A DNA stretch of 64,000 nt from Chloroflexota bacterium (GCA_947475545.1 CANJLL010000011.1:1-64000), one strand, 5' to 3'. Shown: positions 8,136-17,211, numbered from the stretch's first letter. Notes: a model not told the origin generated them from the sequence alone. A program made the numbers and translations.

Positions 8136-8639
8136 TCAGCCCTTGAGGTGAAGGATGTGCCGCCAGGTGCCGTCGGCGTTGTGGGTGCTCTCGCACCAGC
8201 CCGACACGCCCGCGTAGGCGCCCGAACCCCCGACGATCGGACGGATCGTCGTGGTGCCTTCCGCGATCGTCGAGCCGGCCGACGGATAGACGCTGGCGCC
8301 CAGGACCGTCACCTGGTCCTCGCCCGTGCCGAAGGTGAAGATCAGCTGCCCGGTCCGGATCTCCGTCCCCTTCTGGGGCACGTCGATGCCCGTGGTCGAC
8401 AGGATCGCCTCGATGCGGCCCACGCCCCCGTCGCCGCCGACGACGATCGAGAAGTAGCGCTGATCGCCCACCGACGTGCCGGTCGGGGCCGCGTCGACGA
8501 GCGTCGCGGTCACGGCGGCGTGGGTCACGGTGACGGTCCGCTCACGTGGCCCGGCCGCGGTGCAGGCGGCGAGGGCCAGGACGAGAACGCCGGCGAGGGC
8601 GAGGCGGAGAGTGCTGGACACGAATCTGGTCCTTTCCAT
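8136..8639 (-). CDS. lipoprotein with allene-oxide-cyclase/dirigent-like barrel
   Basis: The 167-residue protein has a lipoprotein signal peptide ending in the lipobox LALAAC (Cys about 26). The mature part is beta-rich and ends with IVGGSGAYAGVSGWCEST and GTWRHILHL. That GGSGAYAGxxG segment is characteristic of the calycin-like allene oxide cyclase barrel/dirigent-like bacterial proteins. These bacterial homologs have no firmly assigned reaction. The ATG at 8639 has no Shine-Dalgarno; a GTG at 8621 preceded by AAAGGA is an alternative start and would still leave a usable signal peptide. It is probably anchored on the outer face of the cytoplasmic membrane. Confidence 0.65.
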   Translation of the reverse strand: MERTRFVSSTLRLALAGVLVLALAACTAAGPRERTVTVTHAAVTATLVDAAPTGTSVGDQRYFSIVVGGDGGVGRIEAILSTTGIDVPQKGTEIRTGQLIFTFGTGEDQVTVLGASVYPSAGSTIAEGTTTIRPIVGGSGAYAGVSGWCESTHNADGTWRHILHLKG

Positions 8640-8690
8640 TGGGAGAGCCTGGGCGGTGGGCCGGCGGGCTCCCGGATCGTGAAGTGGTTG

Positions 8691-9014
8691 TCAAGGCGCG
8701 GAGGGCGGCGGGCGCGCTTCCGTGATTGGGGCGAACTCGCCGTCACGCAGGAGGGTGGTCTCCAGGATCACGACAAGGGTATCGGTCTTGCTGATCCCGA
8801 AATGGACGACCGCTTCGCGTTCGACGATCCACTCGCCGACCACGATGAGGTCCGAGCCGCCTGCCGCGATGATCCGGGTGCCGCCAACGTGCTGGTGGAC
8901 GACTCTCCAGCCGCGACCACAGTGTAGGTGAGCCGTCCCCGCTCGATCAGCCCTATCCGGGTGCCGGGATGGTGACGGGCGCCGCCCCGATCTGGCTATC
9001 CCACCCCGGACCAT
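8691..9014 (-). CDS. possible small hypothetical protein (weak)
   Basis: The region 8640-9118 holds no recognised gene. This 107-codon minus-strand ORF is the best candidate: its last 60 residues (including LIVVGEWIVEREAVVHFGIS and TDTLVVILETTLL) read like a real protein, while the first 40 do not. The neighbouring frame just upstream also looks protein-like for about 20 residues, so a frameshifted or decayed gene is possible. No start with a ribosome-binding site was found and no family was recognised. Confidence 0.25.
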   Translation of the reverse strand: MVRGGIARSGRRPSPSRHPDRADRAGTAHLHCGRGWRVVHQHVGGTRIIAAGGSDLIVVGEWIVEREAVVHFGISKTDTLVVILETTLLRDGEFAPITEARPPPSAP

Positions 9015-9118
9015 CTGCCCGGATCGACGACATCGGATGGCCCTGCTACCTTGCGCAGCCTGGCCCGGACGAACTCACCGGGGGTCGGATGAGCGACCCG
9101 GGCCCGCGGGAGTGCCTG

Positions 9119-9571
9119 ATGACCGTCTTCGCGTTGAACATCAATGGCCAGGCCGTGACGGTGGACTGCGACGGGACCACCCGCCTGCTCTGGGTCCTGC
9201 GCGACATCCTCGGGATGACCGGGACCAAGTACGGCTGCGGCATCCAGGTCTGCTGGGCCTGCGCCGTGCTGGTCGATGGCCAGGCCGACAAGTCGTGCGG
9301 CCTCGAGATCAAGGAGATGGTCGGCAAGAAGATCGTCACGGTCGAGGGGATCGGGGCCACGCCGCAGGGGGCCAGGCTCCAGCAGGCCTGGATCGACGAG
9401 CAGGTCCCCCAGTGCGGCTATTGCCAGTCGGGGATGCTCTGCCGCGCGACGCAGCTCCTCGCGGAGAAGCCCAAGCCATCTGCGGGCGACGCGGCCGGGA
9501 TGCCGAACATCTGCGTCTGCGGGTCGTATCAGCGGGTGCAGAAGGCTGTCCTTCGCGCCTCCGGCCAGTAG
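9119..9571 (+). CDS. (2Fe-2S) subunit of a molybdenum hydroxylase, IorA-like
   Basis: This 150-residue protein is the small iron-sulfur subunit of a xanthine-oxidase-family enzyme. An N-terminal ferredoxin-type domain binds one cluster with Cys40, Cys45, Cys48 and Cys60 (TKYGCGIQVCWAC). The C-terminal helical domain binds the second with QCGYCQSGM and ICVCGSYQRV (Cys98, 101, 131, 133). The sequence and the partner gene match isoquinoline 1-oxidoreductase alpha-type subunits, which pass electrons from the Mo centre to an external acceptor. ATG at 9119 follows GGGAG; an in-frame ATG at 9089 is an alternative. A possible -10 TACCTT lies at 9047-9052. It is 11 nt from the large-subunit gene. Confidence 0.88.
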   Translation: MTVFALNINGQAVTVDCDGTTRLLWVLRDILGMTGTKYGCGIQVCWACAVLVDGQADKSCGLEIKEMVGKKIVTVEGIGATPQGARLQQAWIDEQVPQCGYCQSGMLCRATQLLAEKPKPSAGDAAGMPNICVCGSYQRVQKAVLRASGQ

Positions 9572-9582
9572 GAGGACGAACG

Positions 9583-11820
9583 ATGACCACCGAGACGAAC
9601 CCGCGCGGCGCTTCCTTCATCGACCAGATTCTCGACGCAACCCTCAGCCGCCGGCGATTCCTCGGCGGCGCCGGGGCGCTCGCCGTGGCCTTCGCCCTCT
9701 CGCCGCGGGCGACGCTCGCCGCGACCCAGCCCAGGGCGGGCGATGACCCGGCCGGGACGCCCGTGGGCGGCTGGGTCGTGATCGCGGCCGACGGCACGAT
9801 CACCATCCTGTACGGCGGCGCGGAGATGGGCCAGGGCACCAGCACCGGCCTGGCCCAGGCCATGGCCGAAGAGCTGGGCGCCAAGTGGTCGGACATCGCC
9901 GTCCAGAACGCGCCGGTCAGCGCCAGCTGGACCACCGGCGTGCCGTGGACCACCGGCGGCTCCAGCGGCATCACCCGGCACATTGCGGCCATGCGCGTCG
10001 CGGGCGCCCAGGCCCGCGAGATGCTCAAGGCAGCCGCGGCCGATGCCTGGGGCCTGCCGGACACCAGCGCGCTCATCACCATCGATTCCACCGTCCGCAA
10101 CACGTGGACCGGGCTCTCGCTGCCATTCGCCCAGCTCGCGGCGGCCGCGGCGGCCAAGCCCGTCCCGGCCAGCCCGGCGCTCCTCAAGACCGGCCAGTTC
10201 GTTGGCGTGTCGGTCCCCCGCCTGGACATCCCGGCCAAGACCAACGGATCGGCGCGCTACGGCATCGACGTCGTCATCCCCGGGATGGCCTTTGCCGTGG
10301 TGAAGAACGCGCCCGTCCTGGGCGGCACCCTGAAGGCAACGCCGAAGGTCCCGGCCGGGGCCACCGCGGTCGTCAACCTGGGCAACGCGTGTGCGGTGGT
10401 GGCCACCAACACGTGGGCCGCGATCATGGCCGCCAAGCAGCTGTCGGCCTCGTGGACCACCCCGGCCGATGCGGCCAGCAACGGCAGTGCCGCTGTCCTG
10501 GCGACCGCGCAGAGCCTGATGGCAAGCGGCGCCGGCCTGGTGGTCGCCGAGGGCAACCCGGCGTCGGCCACCGCCGCGATGGGCGCGACCGCGACGCTGG
10601 ACCAGACGTACTTCCTTCCGTACCTCGCCCACGCCCCGATGGAGGTGCCCAACACCACCGTCGTCCCGACCTATGACCTCCTGGGCACGTTGACCAAGCT
10701 GGACATCTGGGCCTCCACCCAGTCGCCCACGGGGGTCAAGGCCGCCGCTGCGGCCCTGGTCGCTCCGGGTGTCGTCATCAACGTCCATTCGACGCTGCTC
10801 GGCGGCGGGCTGGGCCGGAAGATCGAGACCGACTATCCCGTCCATGCCGTCAAGACGGCCCTGGGGATCAGGAAGCCGGTCAAGGTCATCTGGCCGCGTG
10901 AAGAGGACGTCTCCCACGACCAGTACCGGCCCATGGCGCTCTCGCGCGTCCGGGCCAGCATCGACCCCACCAGCAAGCTGATCACGGCCTGGTCAAACCG
11001 GATCGTCAGCCCGTCCATCGCCTTCCAGCGCGGGCGCCTGCCCGCGAGCGGGATCGACGGGTCCGGGATCGAGTGCGCGGCCATCGCCACGGGTGTGCCG
11101 TACGTGGCAGCCAACCCCAACCACGCGGTGGAGTACGTCCGGCATCCCAGCTCGATCTGGGTGGGCTACTGGCGCTCCGTCGGCGCGTCGATCAACGTCT
11201 TCGTCGTCGAGAGCGCGATCGACGAGCTGGCCCTGGCGGCCGGCATGGACGAGTACCAGTTCCGGCGCACCCAGCTCCTGGCCTCCACGGATCCGCGGGC
11301 CCCGCGGTTCCTGGCGGTCCTGGACGCGGCGGCAACGCTGGGCGGCTGGTCAACGCCCGTCCCGGCCGGCCGGGCGCGCGGCATCTCGCTGGGCACGTGC
11401 TTCGGCTCCGTGGTCGGCGAGGTGGTCGAGGTCTCGGCCCCCGTCGCCGGCGGCCTGGTGGTCCACAAGGTGGCGGTAGCGGTCGACTGCGGCAACGTGG
11501 TCAACCCCAACGCCGTCGAGGCCCAGATGGAGGGCGGCGTGGTTCACGCGCTGTCCGCCACGCTCTGGGGCCAGATCACGTTCACGGCCGGCAAGGCCGA
11601 CCAGAACAACTTCAACAAGTACCGGATGCTGCGCGGCCGCGAGATGCCGGTCGTCAGCACCACGATCATCCGGTCCACCGCCGACCCGACGGGCGGCGTG
11701 GGCGAGGTGGCTGTCCCCGGGATCGCCTCGGCGATCGTGACGGCGTACGCCAAGGCGACCAGGACCGCGCGGATTCGCAGCCTGCCGATGTTCCCGGCGG
11801 CGTCCACGATGGCCGGCTAG
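9583..11820 (+). CDS. molybdopterin-binding large subunit, IorB-like aldehyde/N-heterocycle dehydrogenase
   Basis: At 745 residues this is the catalytic partner of the preceding gene. A twin-arginine signal (SRRRFLGGAGALAVAFAL, residues 22-39) indicates folded export across the membrane. The Mo-cofactor domains contain GGAEMGQGTSTGLAQAMAEE, LLGGGLGRK and a C-terminal GGVGEVAVPG with the catalytic-type Glu. The layout (small subunit, then Tat-exported single-chain Mo subunit) is that of isoquinoline 1-oxidoreductase and related aldehyde dehydrogenases, which hydroxylate N-heterocycles or oxidise aldehydes. The substrate is unknown. It has a strong AGGAGGA site overlapping the end of the iorA-like gene. 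No FAD subunit gene is adjacent. Confidence 0.88.
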   Translation: MTTETNPRGASFIDQILDATLSRRRFLGGAGALAVAFALSPRATLAATQPRAGDDPAGTPVGGWVVIAADGTITILYGGAEMGQGTSTGLAQAMAEELGAKWSDIAVQNAPVSASWTTGVPWTTGGSSGITRHIAAMRVAGAQAREMLKAAAADAWGLPDTSALITIDSTVRNTWTGLSLPFAQLAAAAAAKPVPASPALLKTGQFVGVSVPRLDIPAKTNGSARYGIDVVIPGMAFAVVKNAPVLGGTLKATPKVPAGATAVVNLGNACAVVATNTWAAIMAAKQLSASWTTPADAASNGSAAVLATAQSLMASGAGLVVAEGNPASATAAMGATATLDQTYFLPYLAHAPMEVPNTTVVPTYDLLGTLTKLDIWASTQSPTGVKAAAAALVAPGVVINVHSTLLGGGLGRKIETDYPVHAVKTALGIRKPVKVIWPREEDVSHDQYRPMALSRVRASIDPTSKLITAWSNRIVSPSIAFQRGRLPASGIDGSGIECAAIATGVPYVAANPNHAVEYVRHPSSIWVGYWRSVGASINVFVVESAIDELALAAGMDEYQFRRTQLLASTDPRAPRFLAVLDAAATLGGWSTPVPAGRARGISLGTCFGSVVGEVVEVSAPVAGGLVVHKVAVAVDCGNVVNPNAVEAQMEGGVVHALSATLWGQITFTAGKADQNNFNKYRMLRGREMPVVSTTIIRSTADPTGGVGEVAVPGIASAIVTAYAKATRTARIRSLPMFPAASTMAG

Positions 11821-11832
11821 CTCCACGCACCT

Positions 11833-11854
11833 GTGCCTGCCGCGCGGCAGGCAC
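11833..11854. terminator. perfect 9-bp hairpin between convergent genes
   Basis: GTGCCTGCC-GCGC-GGCAGGCAC is a perfect inverted repeat just after the iorB-like stop, in the gap before the convergent oxidoreductase gene. It lacks a T tract but is well placed as a bidirectional terminator. Confidence 0.5.
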
Positions 11855-11914
11855 GATCCGGGCACGACCCCGCGAGGCAACCCGCCTGCTGGGTCGTTCC
11901 ATGTTCGGCTGGTC

Positions 11915-12799
11915 TCAGACGCGGGGATCCCCGGCGAGATTGCGGATGACGTCCTCACCCGAGCGGCCGGACTGGCGAGCGGCCTCGGGGCTCTCGTGAC
12001 CCAGGTCGGTCTCGGCCACGGCGGCGTACAGGCCGGCAATGCCCTCGAAGAGGTCCGGGGTCAGGCCGGCCTCCGCGAACGTGGCGGCAATCTCCTGCAT
12101 CTCGGGGACCCAGCGCCGTGCTTTGGGCGGGAGCGTGGGAAGCGACCGAAGCTGGGCATCGAGCAGGTCTGCGCGCCCCTCCCGGAGCTCCGCGAGGAGC
12201 GCGTCACCAACGCCCAGCCGCTGTGCGGCGACGAGCAGCTGGAGCACGACCGCGGAGAGGCCCTTGGTCAGGGCGGCGTTGCACATCTTCAGGGCCGACG
12301 CGTCGCCGATCCGATCTGACAGGACGCGCACCTGGAGCGCCGGGTGCCGGATCTGCTCGAGCAGCACGGCGTCCGGGCCGGAGGCCAGGATGCGCACCCG
12401 CTGCTCCCCGCGTGGCGGCACACCCAGGATGGCGCCGTCGATGAACCGCCCGCCCGCCTCGGCGACGAGGGCCGCCGCGGCTCGGGCGTGGCTTGGCGAG
12501 ATCGCGTTCAGGTCCGCGAGCACCACGCGGCGGCCGGTTCGGAGCATCGCCCCGGCAAGCCCGCCGGCCAGGTCCAGGGCGGATGCTGGATTGACCACCG
12601 AGATGATCAGGTCGCACGTGGCGACGAGCCCGTCGAGCGTCTCGCAGTCATGGAGCACCGCCGCTTCCGCCAGGGCCCGGGTTCGTTCGCTGCGGCCGCC
12701 CAGGGCCGTATGCACCACGAACCCGGCCTCGACCAGCCGCACGGCCAGCGCCTGGCCCATGTCGCCGGGGCTCAGCACGCCGACGTGCCTGATCTCCAT
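11915..12799 (-). CDS. NAD(P)-dependent oxidoreductase, 6-phosphogluconate/hydroxyisobutyrate dehydrogenase-like
   Basis: The 294-residue protein starts MEIRHVGVLSPGDMGQALAV, a Rossmann NAD(P)-binding segment of the beta-hydroxyacid dehydrogenase superfamily. IISVVNPASALDLAGGLA and the later GDASALKMCNAALTKGL (the lysine-bearing helix of the superfamily) support this. The C-terminal half resembles the DUF1932 dimerisation domain. The substrate is unknown; relatives reduce or oxidise small hydroxyacids. ATG at 12799 follows GGGAGG. The upstream extension in the ORF track has no support. Confidence 0.75.
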   Translation of the reverse strand: MEIRHVGVLSPGDMGQALAVRLVEAGFVVHTALGGRSERTRALAEAAVLHDCETLDGLVATCDLIISVVNPASALDLAGGLAGAMLRTGRRVVLADLNAISPSHARAAAALVAEAGGRFIDGAILGVPPRGEQRVRILASGPDAVLLEQIRHPALQVRVLSDRIGDASALKMCNAALTKGLSAVVLQLLVAAQRLGVGDALLAELREGRADLLDAQLRSLPTLPPKARRWVPEMQEIAATFAEAGLTPDLFEGIAGLYAAVAETDLGHESPEAARQSGRSGEDVIRNLAGDPRV

Positions 12800-12854
12800 G
12801 AGGCCCTCCCGCACCCTGCCCGGCAGGGCCTCCGCGGGTCGCCGGACGCCTACA

Positions 12855-13100
12855 TCATGCGCCGGCCTGAGCCGTCCGGCCAAGCCGCACGCGCCAGAGC
12901 TCCGGCCCCTCCTCGAGCCACTCCCAGGTGAAGGCGCCCGGCTGCTCCGCCGAGAAGTGGTAGTACAGGGGCTTGGGATCATGGTCGACGTGGATCTCGA
13001 AGCCATCACCCGGCGCAAGCGCCGCGAAGGTGCTGAAGATCGTCGAATGACGGCTGGAGTGCGGGATGGTGCGAACGTCGATGATGGGCTCGCTGGCCAT
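12855..13100 (-). CDS. DUF2249 domain protein
   Basis: This small 81-residue protein is a single DUF2249 domain. It shows the family pattern IIDVRTIPHSSRHSTIFSTF, then ALAPGDGFEIHVDHDPKPL and a closing WEWLEEGPELWRVRLGR. DUF2249 proteins often sit beside genes for nitric-oxide or oxygen response (NnrS, hemerythrins, Rrf2-type regulators); the exact role is unknown. The gene has a very good AGGAGG site and is divergent from a Cys-containing regulator followed by an NnrS-like gene, which fits that association. Confidence 0.85.
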   Translation of the reverse strand: MASEPIIDVRTIPHSSRHSTIFSTFAALAPGDGFEIHVDHDPKPLYYHFSAEQPGAFTWEWLEEGPELWRVRLGRTAQAGA

Positions 13101-13132
13101 GTGGGTGCCTCCTCAGTGGATTGCGGATGGGA

Positions 13133-13160
13133 CCCTTATGCACGCCTTGTTACGTGTCAA
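13133..13160 (-). promoter_or_regulatory. candidate promoter for the DUF2249 gene
   Basis: A perfect TTGACA -35 box (13155-13160 on the minus strand) is followed about 14-16 nt later by a weak -10 (CATAAG or TAAGGG). It lies in the 68-bp divergent gap before the regulator gene, so the regulator could control both directions. Confidence 0.35.
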
Positions 13161-13168
13161 TTAGCACG

Positions 13169-13858
13169 ATGATGGACGAGCGCCGAAGGCACCGGATCCT
13201 GGCCGGGGAGACACGCGACCGGATCCTCGGCGTCCTCATCGCCACCGGCCGACCCATCGGCGTGCGGGAGGTGGCCATCGCCGTGCGACGCCACCCCAAC
13301 TCCACTCGCGAGCAGCTGGACCAGCTGGTCGCCGCGGGGCTGGTGCTCCGGTCGGCTGCTGCGGCGTCCGGCCGTGGCCGTCCGGCCCACCAGTACGCCA
13401 TGGCGCCGGGTGCGGCCGACCCGCAGCTCGCGCCCGGGTCGGAGAGCTACCGCTCGCTCGCGGCGGTCCTCGCCGATCAGGTCGCGGCCGTGCCCGGCGC
13501 CGGAGCGGCCTCCGTCGCGGCCGGCGAGCGCTGGGGCAGTGCGCTGGCGGCAGGCCCGGTCGCGGAGGACGACGAGGCGGCCGTGGAGCGCCTCCTGGGG
13601 ATCCTCAGTGAGGCCGGGTTTGACCCGGAGCGGCCGGATCCGCGAGGGCCGGTCGAGCTGCGCAGTTGCCCCTTCTACCCGGTGGCCAAGGCCCAGCCCG
13701 GCATCGTGTGCGGTGTCCACCTGGGAATGATCCGCGGCGCCCTCGCCACGCTGGGATCGACGATCGACGTGGATCGCCTGGAACCGTTCGTGACGCCCGG
13801 CACGTGCCTCGTCCACCTTGCGTCCCGCCGACAGCCACCCGGCGACGAGACGCCGTGA
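13169..13858 (+). CDS. helix-turn-helix regulator with conserved C-terminal cysteines
   Basis: The 229-residue protein has an N-terminal winged-helix domain (about residues 5-75: RILAGETRDRILGVLI, then VREVAIAVRRHPNSTREQLD). The C-terminal domain carries three Cys: RSCPFYPVA, GIVCGVHLGMI and PGTCLVHL. This architecture is found in regulators next to DUF2249 and hemerythrin-like genes. The cysteines could bind an Fe-S cluster or metal and sense nitric oxide or redox state; this is inference. Two ATG codons in tandem (13169, 13172) are possible starts, without a clear ribosome-binding site. The stop overlaps the next start (GTGA). Confidence 0.7.
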   Translation: MMDERRRHRILAGETRDRILGVLIATGRPIGVREVAIAVRRHPNSTREQLDQLVAAGLVLRSAAAASGRGRPAHQYAMAPGAADPQLAPGSESYRSLAAVLADQVAAVPGAGAASVAAGERWGSALAAGPVAEDDEAAVERLLGILSEAGFDPERPDPRGPVELRSCPFYPVAKAQPGIVCGVHLGMIRGALATLGSTIDVDRLEPFVTPGTCLVHLASRRQPPGDETP

Positions 13859-15033
13859 CCGCCACCATTCGTCCGCTGGTCGCGCCGGATGGCAACCCCG
13901 GTCTGCCACGCGCGGCGCGTGCGGCCCTGCTGCTGATGGCAGGCGTCGCGCTGATCGCTGGCCTGACCAGCGCGCTGCTGCTGCTGGGCATCGGCATTCC
14001 CGACGGCTCCGCCCGGCTGGCCTCGGGCCACGGGCCGCTCATGACCATGGGCTTCCTTGGCACGCGGATCGCCCTGGAGCGGGCGGTTGCGCTGGGGCGG
14101 CCGTGGGCGTACGCCGCACCGCTGGCGGCGGGGGTCGGCGGTCTCGCCGTGGTGGGCGGGGTATCGGTCGCCGTCGCTGCCGTTCCCCTCGCGATCGGCG
14201 CCGCCGTCCTGCTCTGGATCTATGCGGCGGTCGCCCGCGTCCATGCCTCCCTGCACGGGAGCGTCCAGGCCGTGGGGGCGATGTGCTGGCTGGTTGCGGC
14301 CATCGTCCTTCGCCTGGGGCAGCCCGCGGCATCCGCCGTCCCGTGGCTCGCGGCCTTTCTCGTGCTGACGGTCGTCGGCGAGCGGCTCGAACTCTCTGCT
14401 CTGGTCCGACCATCCGCCGCGGCACGCCGGGCGTTCATCGTGGTTGCGGCCGTCTTCGGCCTGGGCATCCTGGCCACCCTGCCGGCGCCGGATGCGGGGT
14501 TCCGCGTGGCCGGCCTGGGCCTGATCGGGATCGCCGCCTGGGGAGCGCGCTACGACCTTGCGCGCCGCACCATCCGTGCGCGCGGGGTGACGCGCTTCAT
14601 CGCGGCCTGCCTGCTGGCCGGGTACGCGTGGCTGGCGATCGGCGGCGCGGCCTGGGCGCTGGCCTGTGGAGCCCCAACGAGCGCCGGCTACGACGCCTCG
14701 CTCCACGCAGTCTTCCTCGGCTTCGTCATCTCCATGGTCTTCGGCCACGCGCCGGTGATCCTGCCCGGGGTCCTGCGCATCCCGCTTGCCTACCACCCAG
14801 CGTTCTACGGCCATCTGGTCCTGCTCCATGCCGGCCTGCTGGTCCGTGTGGCGGCGGGCGACCTCCTCCGGATCGACGGCGCCTGGCAGCTGGGCGGGAT
14901 CCTCAACGTGGCGGCCGTGCTGCTCTTCATCACCATGTCGGCCGGGGCTGCGGTCAGGGGCGTGACAGCCCGACGGGCGGCCCGGCGGGCGGCCCGGCGC
15001 AGCAGGCCACCGGCAGGATCCCGACCCGCCTGA
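13855..15033 (+). CDS. NnrS-like multi-pass membrane protein
   Basis: This 392-residue polytopic protein has about 11-12 hydrophobic helices and a basic, Arg-rich tail. Conserved His-bearing segments SGHGPLMTMGFLGTRIALERA, HAVFLGFVISMVFGHAPVIL and YHPAFYGHLVLLHAGLLVRV resemble the NnrS family. NnrS is a haem- and copper-containing membrane protein linked to relief of nitric-oxide stress. The GTG start overlaps the regulator stop codon (GTGA), so the two are translationally coupled. Together with the DUF2249 gene it forms a small putative NO-response unit. Confidence 0.75.
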   Translation: MTATIRPLVAPDGNPGLPRAARAALLLMAGVALIAGLTSALLLLGIGIPDGSARLASGHGPLMTMGFLGTRIALERAVALGRPWAYAAPLAAGVGGLAVVGGVSVAVAAVPLAIGAAVLLWIYAAVARVHASLHGSVQAVGAMCWLVAAIVLRLGQPAASAVPWLAAFLVLTVVGERLELSALVRPSAAARRAFIVVAAVFGLGILATLPAPDAGFRVAGLGLIGIAAWGARYDLARRTIRARGVTRFIAACLLAGYAWLAIGGAAWALACGAPTSAGYDASLHAVFLGFVISMVFGHAPVILPGVLRIPLAYHPAFYGHLVLLHAGLLVRVAAGDLLRIDGAWQLGGILNVAAVLLFITMSAGAAVRGVTARRAARRAARRSRPPAGSRPA

Positions 15034-15110
15034 CGCGGGAACGGCCCCCACGGGCCGCCGGGGAACACCGTAGGCTGCGCTTGACGAAGGCAGCGAGCGG
15101 GAGGAGCACC

Positions 15111-15986
15111 ATGGTGACCCTGAAGGAACGGCTGGCGCGCGGTGAGTCGCTGGCCATCTCCGGCGTGACGGACGCCCTCTCCGCCCGCCTGGTGGAGCAG
15201 GCCGGCTTCGATGCCATCTGGCTGGGCTCGCTGCTGGGCACGGCCTCGTTCATGGGCAACGTGGACGTGGGGTTGATGGGGGCATCGGATCGCCTCGACC
15301 AGCTCCGGAAGATCCGGGCCGTCTCGAGCCTGCCCGTGATCGTCGATGGCGAGGAGGGCTGGGGCGACGCGCCGCAGGCCGCGTACTGGGTGCGCGAGTT
15401 CGCGCGCGCCGGGGCCACCGGGATCATGTTCGACGACAAGTCGGGCGACTTCATGACGCCGTATATCAAGGGCAGCGTGGGCGACGTGCTGGCCGTGGAC
15501 GTCGCCGCGCGGAAGTACCGCGCCGCCGTGGACGCCCGGCCTTCGGACGACTTCCTGGTCATCGCGCGCACCGGATCGCGCCGGCTGTACGGGCTGGACG
15601 AGCAGATCCGCCGGCTGGGCGCCTACAAGGCGGCGGGCGTTGACGTGCTGTGGGCCACGTCGTCAGACGAAGCCACGCTCCGGCGCCACCGAGCCGAGCT
15701 TGATGGGCCGCTCTGGGCGGTCTGCAACGAGCACTCCGGTGCCCAGGGTCGCCTCTCCCTGGCCGAGTTCGGGGCGCTCGGGATCCAGGCCGTGAGCTAC
15801 GAGCTGCCGGTCGCGCTGGTGGGCCTGCGCGCGATGATCGACGCCGCCCGGGAGCTGCGCGAGACGGGCAGCATCGTGGGCCTCCTGGACCGATCTGCCT
15901 CATTCGAGGAGTTCCTCGCGCTTGCCGGCTTCGGCGAGATGGAGGCCCTCGCCCGGCAGTACGGGGTCATCCCGGGCGGGAAGTGA
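15111..15986 (+). CDS. isocitrate lyase/PEP mutase superfamily enzyme
   Basis: The 291-residue protein is a PEP-mutase-type TIM barrel: GVTDALSARLVEQAGFDAIW, PVIVDGEEGWGD (metal-binding acidic residues) and FARAGATGIMFDDKSGDF. The isocitrate-lyase KKCGH loop is absent; DDK is closer to the EDK of PEP mutase and phosphonopyruvate hydrolase. The exact reaction (C-C or P-C bond lysis on an oxaloacetate-like or phosphonate-like substrate) cannot be told. The ATG has a GGAGGAG site and a candidate -10 TAGGCT at 15071-15076. No phosphonate genes are nearby. Confidence 0.75.
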   Translation: MVTLKERLARGESLAISGVTDALSARLVEQAGFDAIWLGSLLGTASFMGNVDVGLMGASDRLDQLRKIRAVSSLPVIVDGEEGWGDAPQAAYWVREFARAGATGIMFDDKSGDFMTPYIKGSVGDVLAVDVAARKYRAAVDARPSDDFLVIARTGSRRLYGLDEQIRRLGAYKAAGVDVLWATSSDEATLRRHRAELDGPLWAVCNEHSGAQGRLSLAEFGALGIQAVSYELPVALVGLRAMIDAARELRETGSIVGLLDRSASFEEFLALAGFGEMEALARQYGVIPGGK

Positions 15987-16113
15987 GCGGTCGGCACGGG
16001 GAGACGCCGGCCGCGGCGCAAGGCTTGACCGGCGACGGTCCGATGGGCAATCCTGCGCAGGCGCAGCGGGCCGGGTCGGCCCCCATCGTCCGCGCCGCCT
16101 CCAGGAGCCCCAA

Positions 16114-17199
16114 GTGCGCCCCTCAAATCGGACGCTCTCGATCTTCGGTGCCTACGGGCTGACCTTCGTCCTGGCCGGGGCCCTGCAGGCGGTGAGCGCG
16201 CCGGCCGTGGTGGTCTTCGCCGGCGCCACCGTGGCATTGGCGGCGGGCGCCGTCGCGGTGGGCGAGGCAACGGAGCGGCTGTCCACCCGGCTCTCCCCCG
16301 CCGCGACCGGGATCGTGCAGTCCGTCCTGGGCAACCTGCCGGAGCTCTTCCTCGCGATCTTCGCCCTGCAGGCGGGGCTCGTCGGGGTGGTCCTGGCGGC
16401 GCTGGTGGGCTCGGTCCTTGGCAATGCGCTGTTCGTGCTGGGCGTCGCGCTGCTGGCGGGCGGCCTCCGGCACGGGACGCTGCGCTTTGCCGGCGCCGCC
16501 AACCGCCTGCTCGCCGTCCAGCTGCTGCTGGGCGTGGCGGCGCTCGTCGTCCCGTTCCTGGCGACCCAGCCGGGCGAGCCCGATGCCGGCCACGGGGTCG
16601 AGCTGTCGGTGATCGTGGCGATCGTCCTGCTCGTGGTCTTCGCGTTCTCGGTGCCGGTGGCGATCCGGTCCGCGCAGCCCGGTCCGGGCACCAAGCCGGA
16701 CGTGTCCAACGAACCCCATGTCCCCGCGCCGATCGGCACCACCCTCGCCTTGCTGGGCCTGTCGGCCGGCAGCGCGGCCTTCGTGGCCGACTGGTTCGTG
16801 GGGGCACTCCGGCCCGCGATGGCCACGCTGGGGATGAGCGAGGCATTCGCCGGGCTCATCGTCGTGGCGCTGGCGGGCAATGCGGTCGAGAACCTGGCGG
16901 GTGTCACCGCCGCGTGGCGCGGACGGGCCGACCTGGCACTCTCCCTGATCCTCAACTCCGCGCTCCAGGTCACGCTGTTCCTGGCGCCGGTCCTCGTGAT
17001 CCTGAGCCTGTTCCTGGCGCCCACGCCGCTGACGCTGATCCTCGACCCGCTGCTGCTGGGTTCGCTGACGGTCAGCGCGCTGCTGGTCTTCGCCATCGTG
17101 CTGGACGGCGAGGCCAACGCCCTCGAGGGCGCGGCCCTGCTGGGCCTGTACGTGGTGCTCGCGGCGGCCGTCTGGTGGGGGCCTGCCATCGCGGCCTGA
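16114..17199 (+). CDS. Ca2+/cation:H+ antiporter, CaCA superfamily
   Basis: This 361-residue membrane protein has about 11 helices in two homologous halves. The first alpha-repeat is [21 protein letters not shown] and the second is [23 protein letters not shown]. Each carries the acidic residue that binds the cation in the CAX/ChaA group. It would expel Ca2+ (or Na+/K+) in exchange for protons. The start is a GTG preceded by AGGAG. It is convergent with the Rieske gene only 12 bp away and appears to be a single-gene unit. Confidence 0.85.
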   Translation: MRPSNRTLSIFGAYGLTFVLAGALQAVSAPAVVVFAGATVALAAGAVAVGEATERLSTRLSPAATGIVQSVLGNLPELFLAIFALQAGLVGVVLAALVGSVLGNALFVLGVALLAGGLRHGTLRFAGAANRLLAVQLLLGVAALVVPFLATQPGEPDAGHGVELSVIVAIVLLVVFAFSVPVAIRSAQPGPGTKPDVSNEPHVPAPIGTTLALLGLSAGSAAFVADWFVGALRPAMATLGMSEAFAGLIVVALAGNAVENLAGVTAAWRGRADLALSLILNSALQVTLFLAPVLVILSLFLAPTPLTLILDPLLLGSLTVSALLVFAIVLDGEANALEGAALLGLYVVLAAAVWWGPAIAA

Positions 17200-17211
17200 A
17201 TCGGCGGGACG

